Assembly (NCBI RefSeq): GCF_015832195.1
Contig: NC_052028.1
Span: 3,887,501 to 3,951,500, forward strand
DNA from: Motacilla alba alba
Lineage: Eukaryota > Chordata > Aves > Passeriformes > Motacillidae
Length of the DNA stretch: 64,000 nucleotides
Reading direction: 5' to 3'
Within the stretch, counting starts at the first letter, position 1, and the number at the start of each line of letters is the position of its first letter. The position numbers and the translations under genes are program-made. This document shows positions 22,901 through 32,290 of this stretch, piece by piece. Below the pieces are notes generated by a model. It did not search any database. It was not told the DNA's origin and worked only from the letters and a program-made list of their open reading frames with translations.

Positions 22901-25900
22901 ATATTTCACAACCAATTAAATTTCTAAGTGTGTGGAAGCATGTGAAAATTGATCCCATTAAATCACAAAGTGTGAGGGTTCAGACAAGCCCTGTGCACCA
23001 CTGGAGCCACACATCTGTGTGTGCTGCCTGTCCTCCTCTCCTGGATCACAGTCCCCTGATGCTGGCATGTAAGGCCACCCAGGAGGCCACAGGTCTGCCA
23101 GGAATCTGCTTCCTTTGGATTGGTGGCTTCCATGGTGTACCTGACCAGGAGTTTAAATCTCCTGCCTCTTGTTCCAGATACACCAGACTCTGCCCCAGAG
23201 CACCTTGAAACCTGTTGAGAGCTGGGTGACCATTTTAAGGGCACACCTTATATTCTCATCAGTTATAAGATCTGGGAGTTCTTGTACTTTGTTAATTTTT
23301 TTTAATATGCAGATCTATACAACAAACATAAAATTTCAAAAGGCCACAAAGTTTGTGTGTTCCTACAGACAAGGGATCCATGCCTGCAGAAAGCTTTGTT
23401 TTTCACTGTTTATGAGCTCAGTGATTCAAAATTTGATAATTAAGGTGTTTTCTATCGATCCCATGATTCTTCCTAGTTTTAATGATGCAATAGCTCTTGG
23501 ATCACTTATTAATAATGATGAAAACTTTCAGGACTTCCAGTTGTTCCCAGCTTTCTGGGACTCCCTAATAACTGGATCACATCAGCCTAGTGAGTTAGTG
23601 CAATCCTAATGCATCCTGAGCGTGAATGACTAAAAAGTCACGTGGCTGCTTTAAGAGCTGTAAATTTTGCATGTAACTGTGCAAAAAAGTACAACCTTTT
23701 ATGGTTTGTGGTCTTGAATCACTAAGTTTGTGCCACACTCCTCTCATTTTATGGGCTCTTGTACATATGATTAAAGGAAATATTTTTTAATAAGCTGTTT
23801 TGTAAAACTACACTCTGAGCTTGCAGGGAGTGGATACATTTTAATAGTGCTTGGAATTTCCAGTCCTGCTTATTATACAGAGTTACTCAGTCCTTTCCTT
23901 ATTTAGTCAGAAAGTTTTTCAGATTGTCTGTCAGATGTTGTTCCACTCAGCCTCAGCATTTAATTCACATATTCTCACAGTTCTTATCATGGCATAAATA
24001 CTTCCTGTCTTCTTTTGTTCTGATTTTTTGACTGCATCCCTTTGCATTCAAGTGGGGAATATCCTAATGCCCAGGCAAACCCTTAGGATTGTTCCCATCA
24101 GGAAGGACTCAGCTGTGGCTCAGCTGGGAGGCTGTGCACTGTTGGCATGACTGCAGCAGGATTTCATGCCTGCAGTACAGGAGAAGTGTTGCTGTCAAGA
24201 GGAGCTGTAGAGAGCAGCAACGTTGTCTGCCTGCTTGTCTGTGTGTTAGGTGCTGGTTTTGAGTGACACTTTGATTCTTACTCACATGGTCACCCTTTCT
24301 GAGGCATACCCATTTCCCGAGATGACACGAGATCTGAAATTTGTGGCTTCTACAGGTGTATCAATCCTTTCATTCCAGTTGATTTCTTTGTTCTGTCCCC
24401 TCAATACTGACTGTATGAAATGCCTTCAATAATTCAAGTTTTTGAGTCATGCTTTGGAAAGAGTCAATTATCTTATTAGTGATTGAAGTTTCCTTCCTAT
24501 TATTGCTTCATACCAAGTAGAATCACTGATTCTGTCTGGGACATCCCTCACGCACCTCTGTTCCCGTTTCCAAACTTGAGCTATGTGGAAGAGGCAGTCT
24601 TAAAACAGGAATGCTCGTCAGGAGGAACCAAGGCTTTTGCACATTGCTGCTATGGCCCTGAGAGCACAACCTGCAACCTGGCAAGTGCTTCCTACTGTGT
24701 AGAACATCCATCTACGAGCAGAGTCCTCTTGGTGCCCCTTTTGCTCCTGTTTGATCCCACACCAAGCCCTGAGTGCTGTCTCCCCTGTGGTCGGGCTCTC
24801 ACCTCCCCCCTGCTCACGTGGCTGTTGGGGGGAAGAGCTGCAGCACTGCCTGGAGCCCTGGCTGGTTTTGGGCAGATGCTCTGCTCAAATCCCTTCTTCT
24901 GCCAATGCAGCATCACCTGCCCTGCAGTGACAGCTCCATGAATTCGTCTGGAAAGCATCAGTGATCTGGAGTTGCAAAACAGAGTATTTCTGCAAAGAAG
25001 AAACAGAAAAATAGTCATATAAGGGAAAGGAAATAGGTGTTGAAGGAAAAAAAAAAACCTGTTACAGGATTGTAATGAGCCACTTTTCTCAAGTGTTTGT
25101 ACAAAAATATTCTCTAGAAGACTTCAAGGTGATAAAAGTAATGGCTTCTGGGAGTTGTTTGGTACTGACTTGAAAATAGAAAAAAAAAAAACAAAACAAG
25201 ACTCCAAACCCAAGAAAAAAGCTTTATGCAACCCCCCTCAAAAACACAGTTCTGAGCTATGGACAACAAATGGAGTCAGAGAGGAAAACTGCTGTTGTCA
25301 AGTTAAGTTACTGCTGAGCAATTCGCTGTGATTTTTGTTGATCAGATTTATAGTAACTCAGGATAAACATTTGAGAGGACACTGTGTTCTCACAGGTACC
25401 TCTGCAGTTCCTTGGAACACTGAAATAGTTGTTCAAGATGCAGTCTTTATTTTCAGAGAAGCCAACTGTCTAATTAGGGCCACCCAGAGAGCGAAGAATT
25501 GCAGTGACTCCCTGGAAGTGCTGGTTTAATCTCTTGTCTCCATTCTGTGCCAGGCTGCTGGAGCTGCTCCTGCCCCACACAGGTGCCCAGCCTGCACCAC
25601 CCACAGCAGCCCTGGGCACACAGGAGGCTGTGGAAGTTCCCATCTCTGAGCCTGCTGAAGGGGCTTTGGTTCCTGCATCACAGCAGAGGAAAATGTGGGT
25701 AATTGAGTGCAGGCAGGAGCCCCCACCAGTCCTTTGCCCTGGAGATAAGAACGAATAAATAAATAGTGACGCTGTGGTCAGGGAGGCAGGTAGTTCAGAA
25801 GGGAGGCAAGAAGTCAAGTGTGGGAGTTGTGAAGCTGGTGCAGACTGGGAGGAGGGTAAGAAGAAAGCGTGGGAGCTCATTGATTCTTTTTTTGAGTGCA

Positions 25901-26297
25901 TCATTCAGTTTCAGTCTGTAGTGAAGACAAGCTACAGAGTTTTTCACAGGGAGTTTTAAATATGTATGTATCTACATGAAACAGCCTTAAAAATCCTCAT
26001 TCTTTCCAACATGTATTTTTTAGCCCAAAATGATTATTTGAATAGTACTATAATCCCTCTCATGGCCTCTTATTTTCTCTTAGGATAATATGTTTTTGTG
26101 AGAGGAATCTTCCTCCTGGAGTAAACCAAGTTTAAAATTTGCATTACCATCAATAAGAACATGAATATCTCTGTGCTTTTCATGTTTTGGGTATGAAATG
26201 ATGACTGCACTGGCTCCTCACAGCAAATCAATGTCACTCCAGGACTGAACACAAGGCTCAGCTCCCGTGGCAGTCAGTGGACTGCCAGAGGTTAAAG
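19942..26297. other. Long non-coding stretch, nothing firmly recognised
   Basis: Mostly unique AT-rich sequence with a T15 run at 21809-21823. The longest frames (23169-23609 plus, 146 codons; 24483-24941 plus, 152 codons; 25470-25904 minus, 144 codons) lie in somewhat GC-richer patches, overlap frames on the opposite strand and show no recognisable domain. They are best read as chance. Confidence 0.5.
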
Positions 26298-26303
26298 TTT
26301 CAG
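26298..26303. repeat. Target-site duplication, left copy (TTTCAG)
   Basis: TTTCAG lies directly before the TGTAG end of the solo LTR and is repeated exactly at 26742-26747 after its CTACA end. Confidence 0.75.
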
Positions 26304-26741
26304 TGTAGAGTTTTGCCCGGGGGGTTTCGAGCCGATCTGATAAGCTCTCAACACCCCAACACTACACCCCAGAATAGCTCAGCATTCATTGGGAAGCATA
26401 AAAGGAGCAGGAGGCTGATGTGACAGCGTCAGGAACAAAAAAGGTTTAATAAAGGCAAAATAACAAACTCAAAGCGATCCAGGTGCCACAGGCTTGTGCT
26501 CCTGGTAAAGACACCTCACAAAAGCGATTTGGCTTCTTTGTTCTGTGCTTTTCTACTCAATGGCCCAGGCGGGACCTTTTGGCTTATGGCAAATTAGCTG
26601 TCCCCAAACTTGAGGTGAAGTTCCCAAGGTCCTATCAGTGACTTTTCTACCTGATCACCGGGAGAAACTTTCTGGGCTCTTTCCTTTTTGGGGGACAGAG
26701 GAAGGTTCTGTCACTCTGTCCATAGGGGGCACATTCCTACA
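26304..26741 (-). mobile_element. Solo LTR of an endogenous retrovirus
   Basis: A 438-bp element bounded by TG...CA with a 5-bp terminal inverted repeat, TGTAG...CTACA, and a perfect 6-bp target-site duplication, TTTCAG. No gag, pol or env sequence and no second LTR lie next to it, so it is a solo LTR left by LTR-LTR recombination. Read on the minus strand it has an ATTAAA polyadenylation-type signal about two-thirds along and a CpG-bearing, GC-richer end, which fits U3-R-U5 order. On the plus strand an AATAAA also occurs (near 26445), so orientation is less sure than identity. A 6-bp duplication is typical of class II (ERVK-like, alpha/beta) integrases, but subfamily assignment needs a repeat library. 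The intact duplication and retained CpGs suggest a fairly recent insertion. Confidence 0.75.
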
Positions 26742-26747
26742 TTTCAG
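26742..26747. repeat. Target-site duplication, right copy (TTTCAG)
   Basis: Exact match to 26298-26303, directly after the CTACA end of the LTR. Confidence 0.75.
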
Positions 26748-27514
26748 CAGGGATGCCTCCATGCAGGTGGAAGGCCCAGGTGTGGGCGAGGGTTTGGCCC
26801 CAGCTGAGGGCTCAGCCACCCGGTACCTGAGCAGAGGGAGGGAGCTGTGCTCATCCCGCCTCTGTCTCCCCCAGGTGTCACTGTTGGTCCACACTGTGGG
26901 TGCCCACCCTCCCTCACCCGTGGGTACCTGTGGCACAGGGACCTGAGGCAGGGCATGTCCTGTTAGAGTGTGGGCAGAGTTTGGTGGCAGCCACGGAAAT
27001 ACCGCGGGCTGTTGCTTCGTTCATGTGGACATGTATTGTATATTTTCTGCTCCATTCAAGGGGTGTTTTCCATCAGTCCCAGAGCTGAGCTGCGGACAGA
27101 GCTGGTGGGAGAATCAGGGGCCTGGAGCAGGACGTGAGCTGGAGGTGGGACTGTGCCTGGACCACCGTCCCTCTCCTGTCCTCAGCCGGCTGAGTGCTTC
27201 CCTGGCTCCGCAGGGATGTGAGGGAAGCAGGACACAAAGGCTTTGTCAGCAACTCTGCCAGCGTCCCCCGGTCCCCACTCCGAGCTGCCCCTCGCTGGGG
27301 TGGCCCTGTTGTCACCCTGTTGTCACCCTGCTGCCGGCCCACCTGGCACTGCGGCTGAGGGGACAGCGAGGAGGGAGGGGGAGACGGGCCAGCGCCCTTG
27401 AGGAGCCAGAGCGGATCCATTCTGCAGTACCCCAAAGCCGGGAAGTTACTTAGCTTCTAGTTACCAAAAACGCAGTGCAAATTAATGTTTTCCTAAAGAT
27501 GGTTTTAATTTGGG
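26748..27514. other. GC-rich stretch without a recognisable exon
   Basis: GC content rises sharply after the LTR. Overlapping frames are open on both strands (26968-27453 plus, 161 codons; 27073-27435 minus, 120 codons), which is expected of GC-rich DNA. Neither shows a recognisable domain. A polypyrimidine-CAG word near 26876 resembles a splice acceptor but nothing else supports an exon. The stretch could be the shore of the CpG-rich element that follows or an unannotated non-coding exon. Confidence 0.4.
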
Positions 27515-27795
27515 CGAGGCCGCTGGTGTCGGTGTGCGGCCGCCCGGGGGAGCGGGGCAGGGAGCGGCCGAGGGCCCGCAGCGCTGCTGGGCGTCCCCGC
27601 CAGCGGGGCCTGCTGCCCTAATGAAATAATCACAGAATGCCAGGCTGTTATCCAATTAGGCTGACATTTCACCATCGCTGGCCGCTAACTGGATTAGGGC
27701 CATTGTGAAAGGATTAGCTGTGCAGCAGAGCCCAGCGGAACGAGCGAGGCGCCGGCGCTGGGCACGGCGCTCCCCGCACGGCCGCGGGGGAAGCG
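27515..27795. promoter_or_regulatory. Bipartite CpG cluster (orphan CpG-island candidate)
   Basis: By hand count there are 14 CpG in 27515-27605 and 13 CpG in 27736-27795, with only a few in the AT-richer 130 bp between. This contrasts with the CpG-poor surroundings. No initiator codon or coding exon is attached. Known possibilities are a promoter of an unannotated transcript, or an orphan CpG island at a developmental enhancer. CpG retention implies that the site is protected from germline methylation. Confidence 0.55.
27606..27735 (+). promoter_or_regulatory. Candidate conserved enhancer core (OTX/SOX/homeodomain motifs)
   Basis: The block between the two CpG clusters contains TAATGAAATAAT (from 27619), CAATTAGG (27653-27660), two GGATTA words exactly 20 bp apart (27691-27696, 27711-27716) and a CATTGT word between them (27701-27706). 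GGATTA is the known K50 homeodomain site (OTX, PITX, GSC); CATTGT is the complement of the SOX core ACAATG. Motifs are seen; enhancer activity and conservation are inference. Confidence 0.45.
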
Positions 27796-28572
27796 ACTCA
27801 TTACACACAACAACACAAAGGGTTCCAAATCTGTGACACCGGCGTGGAAATCCTCTGCGTCCTTGAAACGGGTTTTTCTAATAAATAATTCAGGGATTGT
27901 GCATTTATCTGACTTTTCTCGCCTTGTAATTGCTGCCTGTTGCCATCTGCATTGCCATAGGAGCTGATGTGCATTTTCTGGAGTGACGAAATATCCCAAA
28001 TATTTCTGTATTAGAAAGGTTGGAGTTCATTTTATATGTAGTAGTTTGTGTGGTGCTACGCCTTCTCTCATAATTAACTATTCTCAAAAAACATTAGACT
28101 GATTAACAATCACTTCAGTAAGTTCACAGCAGGTTCAGTATTTCCCAACCCCATGGCTTTTCACTTGCATTTTCTTCTCCTTTGTCTCTCGCTTCCTTCA
28201 TTCCGATTTGGACTGGTATAAACACTGAGTGATGGTTGTTATTAACCAGTCAGACTGTGCAGATTTCAATTTCCAGCCTTGCACTTCACTCACACTAACC
28301 ATTCTGTCACTAAATGCAGTTCTAGTTTGATTATCATCATCTTCCACGCATGATGGGCCTTGGTGTGTTTTCTATGTACAGCATTTCCAAGGCTGCTGAA
28401 GAGCTGCTTTTCTATTGGAGTACAAGAACTGCATCAACAACAATAAAGGAGTAGGAAAAGGAAAAAAAAAAAAGGAAATTAGTTTGTCAGAGTTGAGAAA
28501 GGAAAACAGTGCATTAAAATTGCTTTGAAACTATTTCGTTCTGCTTGTCTCTCTCCTGCCAAGTCGTACTCT
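27796..28572. other. Non-coding stretch, possible extension of the regulatory block
   Basis: Moderately AT-rich with TAAT/ATTA words around 27880-28110 (for example TAATAAATAATTCAGG near 27879 and TAATTAAC near 28073). No repeat family or exon recognised. Much of 27840-28110 has the even, simple-repeat-free composition seen in conserved non-coding DNA, but that cannot be tested here. Confidence 0.3.
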
Positions 28573-28586
28573 CATTGAAGTCAATG
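28573..28586. repeat. Short palindrome CATTGA-AG-TCAATG
   Basis: A 14-bp word with 6-bp inverted arms, followed by GGGAATTTTGCCA. From general memory of amniote genomes, CATTGAAGTCAATGGGA-type words recur as part of an old dispersed repeat, especially in turtles, crocodiles and birds. I cannot name the family, so this may be a remnant or a coincidence. Confidence 0.3.
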
Positions 28587-28719
28587 GGAATTTTGCCATA
28601 GAATTAAATAAGGACATAATGGAACATTGCTAACGTCACTGCCCTGGCTTTCCCCTCCCCTTCCTAAAATGGTTTTCTTCCCTTCTTTCATTTCTTTTTT
28701 TTTTTTTTTCTTTCAATGA

Positions 28720-28910
28720 AAGCCGGCATAATAATTATCTGGAGCCATATTTAGTGAGTGTAATTATAGTATCTTTTTTCATGCATGTATTTACTTTAAA
28801 ACATTAAATCTGATTTATTTTCGTTCTGGAAAAGATTTGCCGTTCCGTAGGCAGTACTAGATGATGTTTTTAAATTACATTAATTGTTTCAGCATCTTAT
28901 GAAGTAAGTA
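28720..28910. promoter_or_regulatory. Candidate conserved non-coding block
   Basis: Contains ATAATAATTATCTGG (near 28728), TAATTATAG (near 28761) and TTAAATTACATTAATTG (near 28870). It follows a T-run (about 28688-28710) that marks a sharp change in composition. Dense homeodomain-type words in otherwise complex sequence are typical of vertebrate enhancers; this is inference only. Confidence 0.3.
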
Positions 28911-30004
28911 TTATACTCTGTGAGGAGAAAAAAAAAAGTTAATGGCTGTGAATGAGGTGGCTTTGAGTGCATTGGAGCAGAGGCTGCCAGCCCAGAGCTT
29001 TCCTTCCCAGACCTGCGCTGTCACCAGCTTTAGTTCTACACAGTGTCACTTGGATGTGAAGCCTGGCTGTGGAAAAAAAATCTAATTGTCTTGGATTTTC
29101 TTGGTGGAAGTTTGGATTTGATTCACTACTACTAATGGCTTGTTAGTTGTCTTGTCTATGGAATTTGTACATTTCCAAAGATTTCGTTCCATATAATTAT
29201 TTGGAAATTTTCGAAGTAAAAACGCTTCAGGACTTATTTTGTTGTTTAATTAAAAAGTCTGCTAAAATGGAGCTGTTCCTGCCGACATTTTCTAAATGAG
29301 ATGTTAAATCTGTTAGGAAGATCTCAGATCTATTTCATGTCAGTGTTCCAGTTTCTGCTGTGAACACGGGTTTTGAGCTTAACTAAGTGTAACCTTTCAG
29401 TCTTTCTAAACGGGGCTATAGTTCAGTAGTTCAAATCTAGAAATTCATGGAATTTGCTGTGAAAATTGCAGCTCTTGCTTGTGCTTTAGCAAGGCAAGTC
29501 CCTTCCCTGATCAAAGGCAATCAGCACCGAATGTGTACAGATTTCTTTTTGCTGGGTGACTTGCTAAGGGATTGAAGCTGTACTTCCTTTTAGCTGCTGT
29601 AATGGAATAGGCGTAGGAAATAAGACATGCAGAAAGATTTCTGTTGAAGTTTTCCCAGATTCAGCACCTAATTTTCCTTTAAAGTATACAGCTTAAGCTG
29701 CTCATTTTTCCACTTCATGCAAAATAACCCTAAAGTAAAGCAGATTTGGGGAAATTCCTCCTCCCAGTGCCAGCCAATGGACAATCAGTGCAGCCTTTCC
29801 AAGCAGGTTACACTTGACCCTTTGGTAACTTTTTTCCTACCCCTCTCCCTACTTTTCCTCTGCCATCATCTCATAGTTTTATGGGTCCTGGCTTCCCCAT
29901 TTCCTAATTATGTCCGTGGAACTTGATCATGATATGAGTAATTGGAGTTCTGATACAGGCTTACAGCATGCATTACAATGTAATATGAAATGTAGACACT
30001 TCTG
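28911..30004. other. Non-coding stretch, nothing firmly recognised
   Basis: Unique AT-rich sequence. A 69-codon frame at 29717-29926 has no recognisable similarity. Several TAATTA and TTTAATTAAA words (for example near 29246) occur, but at a density that AT-richness alone could explain. Confidence 0.45.
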
Positions 30005-30240
30005 CTCTAAGTGGAAGTGACAGATCAGAGCTTACAAATTGCATTCATTCATTTAAGAACCGCCTGGGACCTCGAAATTGATCACATGTGTTGTATGGAT
30101 TATGTAATATTAATTAGAGTGGTATCCAATAGTGCAGCTGTGCTCTTTGATGGTTCTATTAAATCTCTGTTTTCAGGGGGTTGTAATTCAGTTCTGCAAG
30201 TCTCTTATTTCGCGGGAAGAAAACTTGAAGTATAATTCTT
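30005..30240. promoter_or_regulatory. Candidate conserved non-coding block
   Basis: A simple-repeat-free segment with TGACAG (near 30018), the palindromic E-box CACATGTG (near 30083), and TAATATTAATTAG (near 30106). The 74-codon frame spanning it is not recognisable as protein. The regulatory reading is inference from motif density. Confidence 0.3.
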
Positions 30241-30522
30241 TCTTCATTGAAATTAGAGAAGGTTAGCATAGGTAGAGATAAATTCAAGAGTGAATCAAAG
30301 AAACAACAATATCCATGAGGTCTCAGACTTTCAGGTATTTTTACACCTGTACTCAACTTTTATATTGCTAGAATGAGCATTTTTCATCTCAAAACTGAAT
30401 CTTTTCTGTTGAAAATAGAGATAATAATTTCTTGCCCAGCTACTGTAGTGTTAATTATTTACATAAGCTGATGGCACTTTTGCGTTTCATGATGCATGTT
30501 GTCAATTGTTGCTATGTAGTTA
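30241..30522. other. Non-coding stretch
   Basis: Unique sequence. A TAATTATTTACATAAGC word near 30452 and GATGCATG near 30491 are the only notable words. No element recognised. Confidence 0.4.
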
Positions 30523-30596
30523 TGATATATAAATATGTTCCATAAATATAAATATATACAGTATATAAATATATACAGTATTTATATATACAGTAT
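30523..30596 (+). repeat. AT-rich tandem repeat with ATACAGTAT words
   Basis: TATAAATATATACAG-type units of about 17, then 15, bp are repeated roughly three times. ACAG recurs at 30558, 30575 and 30590. It is low melting and probably length-variable. Confidence 0.8.
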
Positions 30597-31979
30597 TTTT
30601 GAGGTCCATATGTGGTCATTATTTGTGCAGGATTAAACTAAGGCAAGGGTTGGTATGTTGTTTCTCCAAGGCAACATAAAAAGAAGTTACATTTTAAAGT
30701 GTAAGATCTTATCTTCATGATTCCTATGCTCAGTTTTCCTAGGTTCAGCTTTTCAGCACGATTGACTTGATGTTAAAATATTTGTATGAGGATGCAAACA
30801 TGCTGCCATTATTTTGTGCCATATTTTAGCTGCTGCTGGGTTGGGTGCTTGTACTAGGCCATTTGTAATGTTAATGTTTTGAAGTTAATTAGGATTACTC
30901 ACAAACTTTGCTCTAAAAGTTAATTTCTCTTAAAACTCCCAAGCTGCATTCTAGGGCTGATTTAATTTGCAGTATGAGTAGTGCATCTTCTGATTCACAC
31001 CTTTAGGCTCCAGTCTGTCTAACAAAAATACTGGATAGTCATAATGCAGAGAAATTAAAGGGCTGCATTAACTTCCTACAAATTATATTAAGCATTTAAA
31101 AATGGCATTTGAGCTCTTTAGGATTATGAGCCTGGCTGGGTGTCATTTGCAGTGAGGCTGCAGATAAAAAAAAAATTTGAAAAAATTTGAAAAACTTTTT
31201 CCCCTTGGTGTCTAACTTCCAGTTCAGAGCAACAGCAAACTGCTCCAGGCAGGATGCTCACAGCCCTTCCTGGCTGCTGCAAAATTAAGACTTCAGCAGT
31301 ATTGTCTATAACACGATGGATTTTTATTGTTTTCCCCAGACAATATGTGCAAAATTTGTTATTTAAGGCTTACATAAATGCTTTTTGTATGCAAAGAAGT
31401 TTCATATTCTAGTAGGTTGGGATAAAAATCTGTGATTTTGGAGCTATTTTTGATTTGTTTTGGGGTTTTTTTTCATGTTTCTCAAAACATACATTAATAT
31501 TCATGTTGAATTTATGGGCTACATGTAGCAAATCTCCTTTTGGAGCCTGTTTTAAAGGAACAGTGGCCCACATTCTCTTCTTGTCCTTCTGATTAGTCAT
31601 TTTTTTATGTTTGATCTGAAGTTTAGAGAAACTTTTAATAAAGTAGTTCTTTTTTTTTCCAGTTACTCTCAGTATCTTCCAGCCCTGAAGAGCTGCACCA
31701 GGCCCCCGTACACATTGCATTCCTCCCATGTGCAGCACGAGTTATTTCTCAAAGCAACGATGCTTTTTAAGTTTGCAAAAGCATTGCAAAGCAATCTTCA
31801 AAGCATTCTGGATCAACCTTACTCCAGTGACATGAAAATAAGATAGTTTTCCTTTTTTTCCCCTGTTTGTGCACTGCTTCAATTTCAGTATGTTCAGTGT
31901 AACGAAAAAATGGTATTTTTTTGATTTTTAAAACTACAAAAGAAAACTTTGGAATGATCCACTAGAGTGGGAGAAAGGT
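30597..31979. other. Non-coding stretch, nothing recognised
   Basis: Unique AT-rich sequence with short A and T runs (for example a repeated AAAAATTTG word near 31167-31195). A 109-codon minus-strand frame (31409-31738) and a 79-codon plus-strand frame overlap and neither resembles a known protein. Confidence 0.5.
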
Positions 31980-32290
31980 ACAAGTTATCCACTGGGATCA
32001 CTTAATTTGCATCATGATTAATGCTCAGATGTCTTTTTAGATGAAAATATAAAAGAATCCATGTGGATCACCTGCCTTTTTATAAGGATTTTCATTGTGA
32101 GGTCTGCACTGATCCACTGATTCACATATTTATATTGTCAATCTTTGTGGTTGATAGAGACAATTAATTTTGTTCTAATCTTTTGCCAAATGCTAAAGAT
32201 TATCCTTCTGTTTAAAGGAGCTCTTTGATTATAAGTGTGATTTGCATCATCTGGTGAATTAAGTTTTAGCTATATCACAAAACATAATTA
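31980..32290. promoter_or_regulatory. Candidate regulatory block with two octamer sites
   Basis: The POU octamer ATTTGCAT (complement ATGCAAAT) occurs exactly at 32005-32012 and again at 32240-32247, each followed by CAT. Between them are CACCTG (E-box, near 32070), CTTTGTGG (SOX/RUNX-like, near 32143) and ACAATTAATTTTG. POU, SOX and homeodomain words together are common in neural enhancers; function is inferred. Confidence 0.35.

Noticed and set aside
23169..23609. 146-codon plus-strand frame
   Set aside because: AT-rich, no recognisable similarity, no supporting splice or codon signature.
24483..24941. 152-codon plus-strand frame
   Set aside because: Open on the opposite strand as well, in a GC-richer patch; composition looks random and no motif is recognisable.
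26316..26336. tRNA B-box-like word (GGTTTCGAGCC) suggesting a tRNA-derived SINE
   Set aside because: It lies inside the element defined by TG...CA ends and target duplication, with no A box or tRNA fold nearby; the LTR explanation is better.
26968..27453. 161-codon plus-strand frame near the CpG cluster
   Set aside because: It is GC-driven with an overlapping 120-codon antisense frame and no domain. It could only be rescued by transcript evidence.
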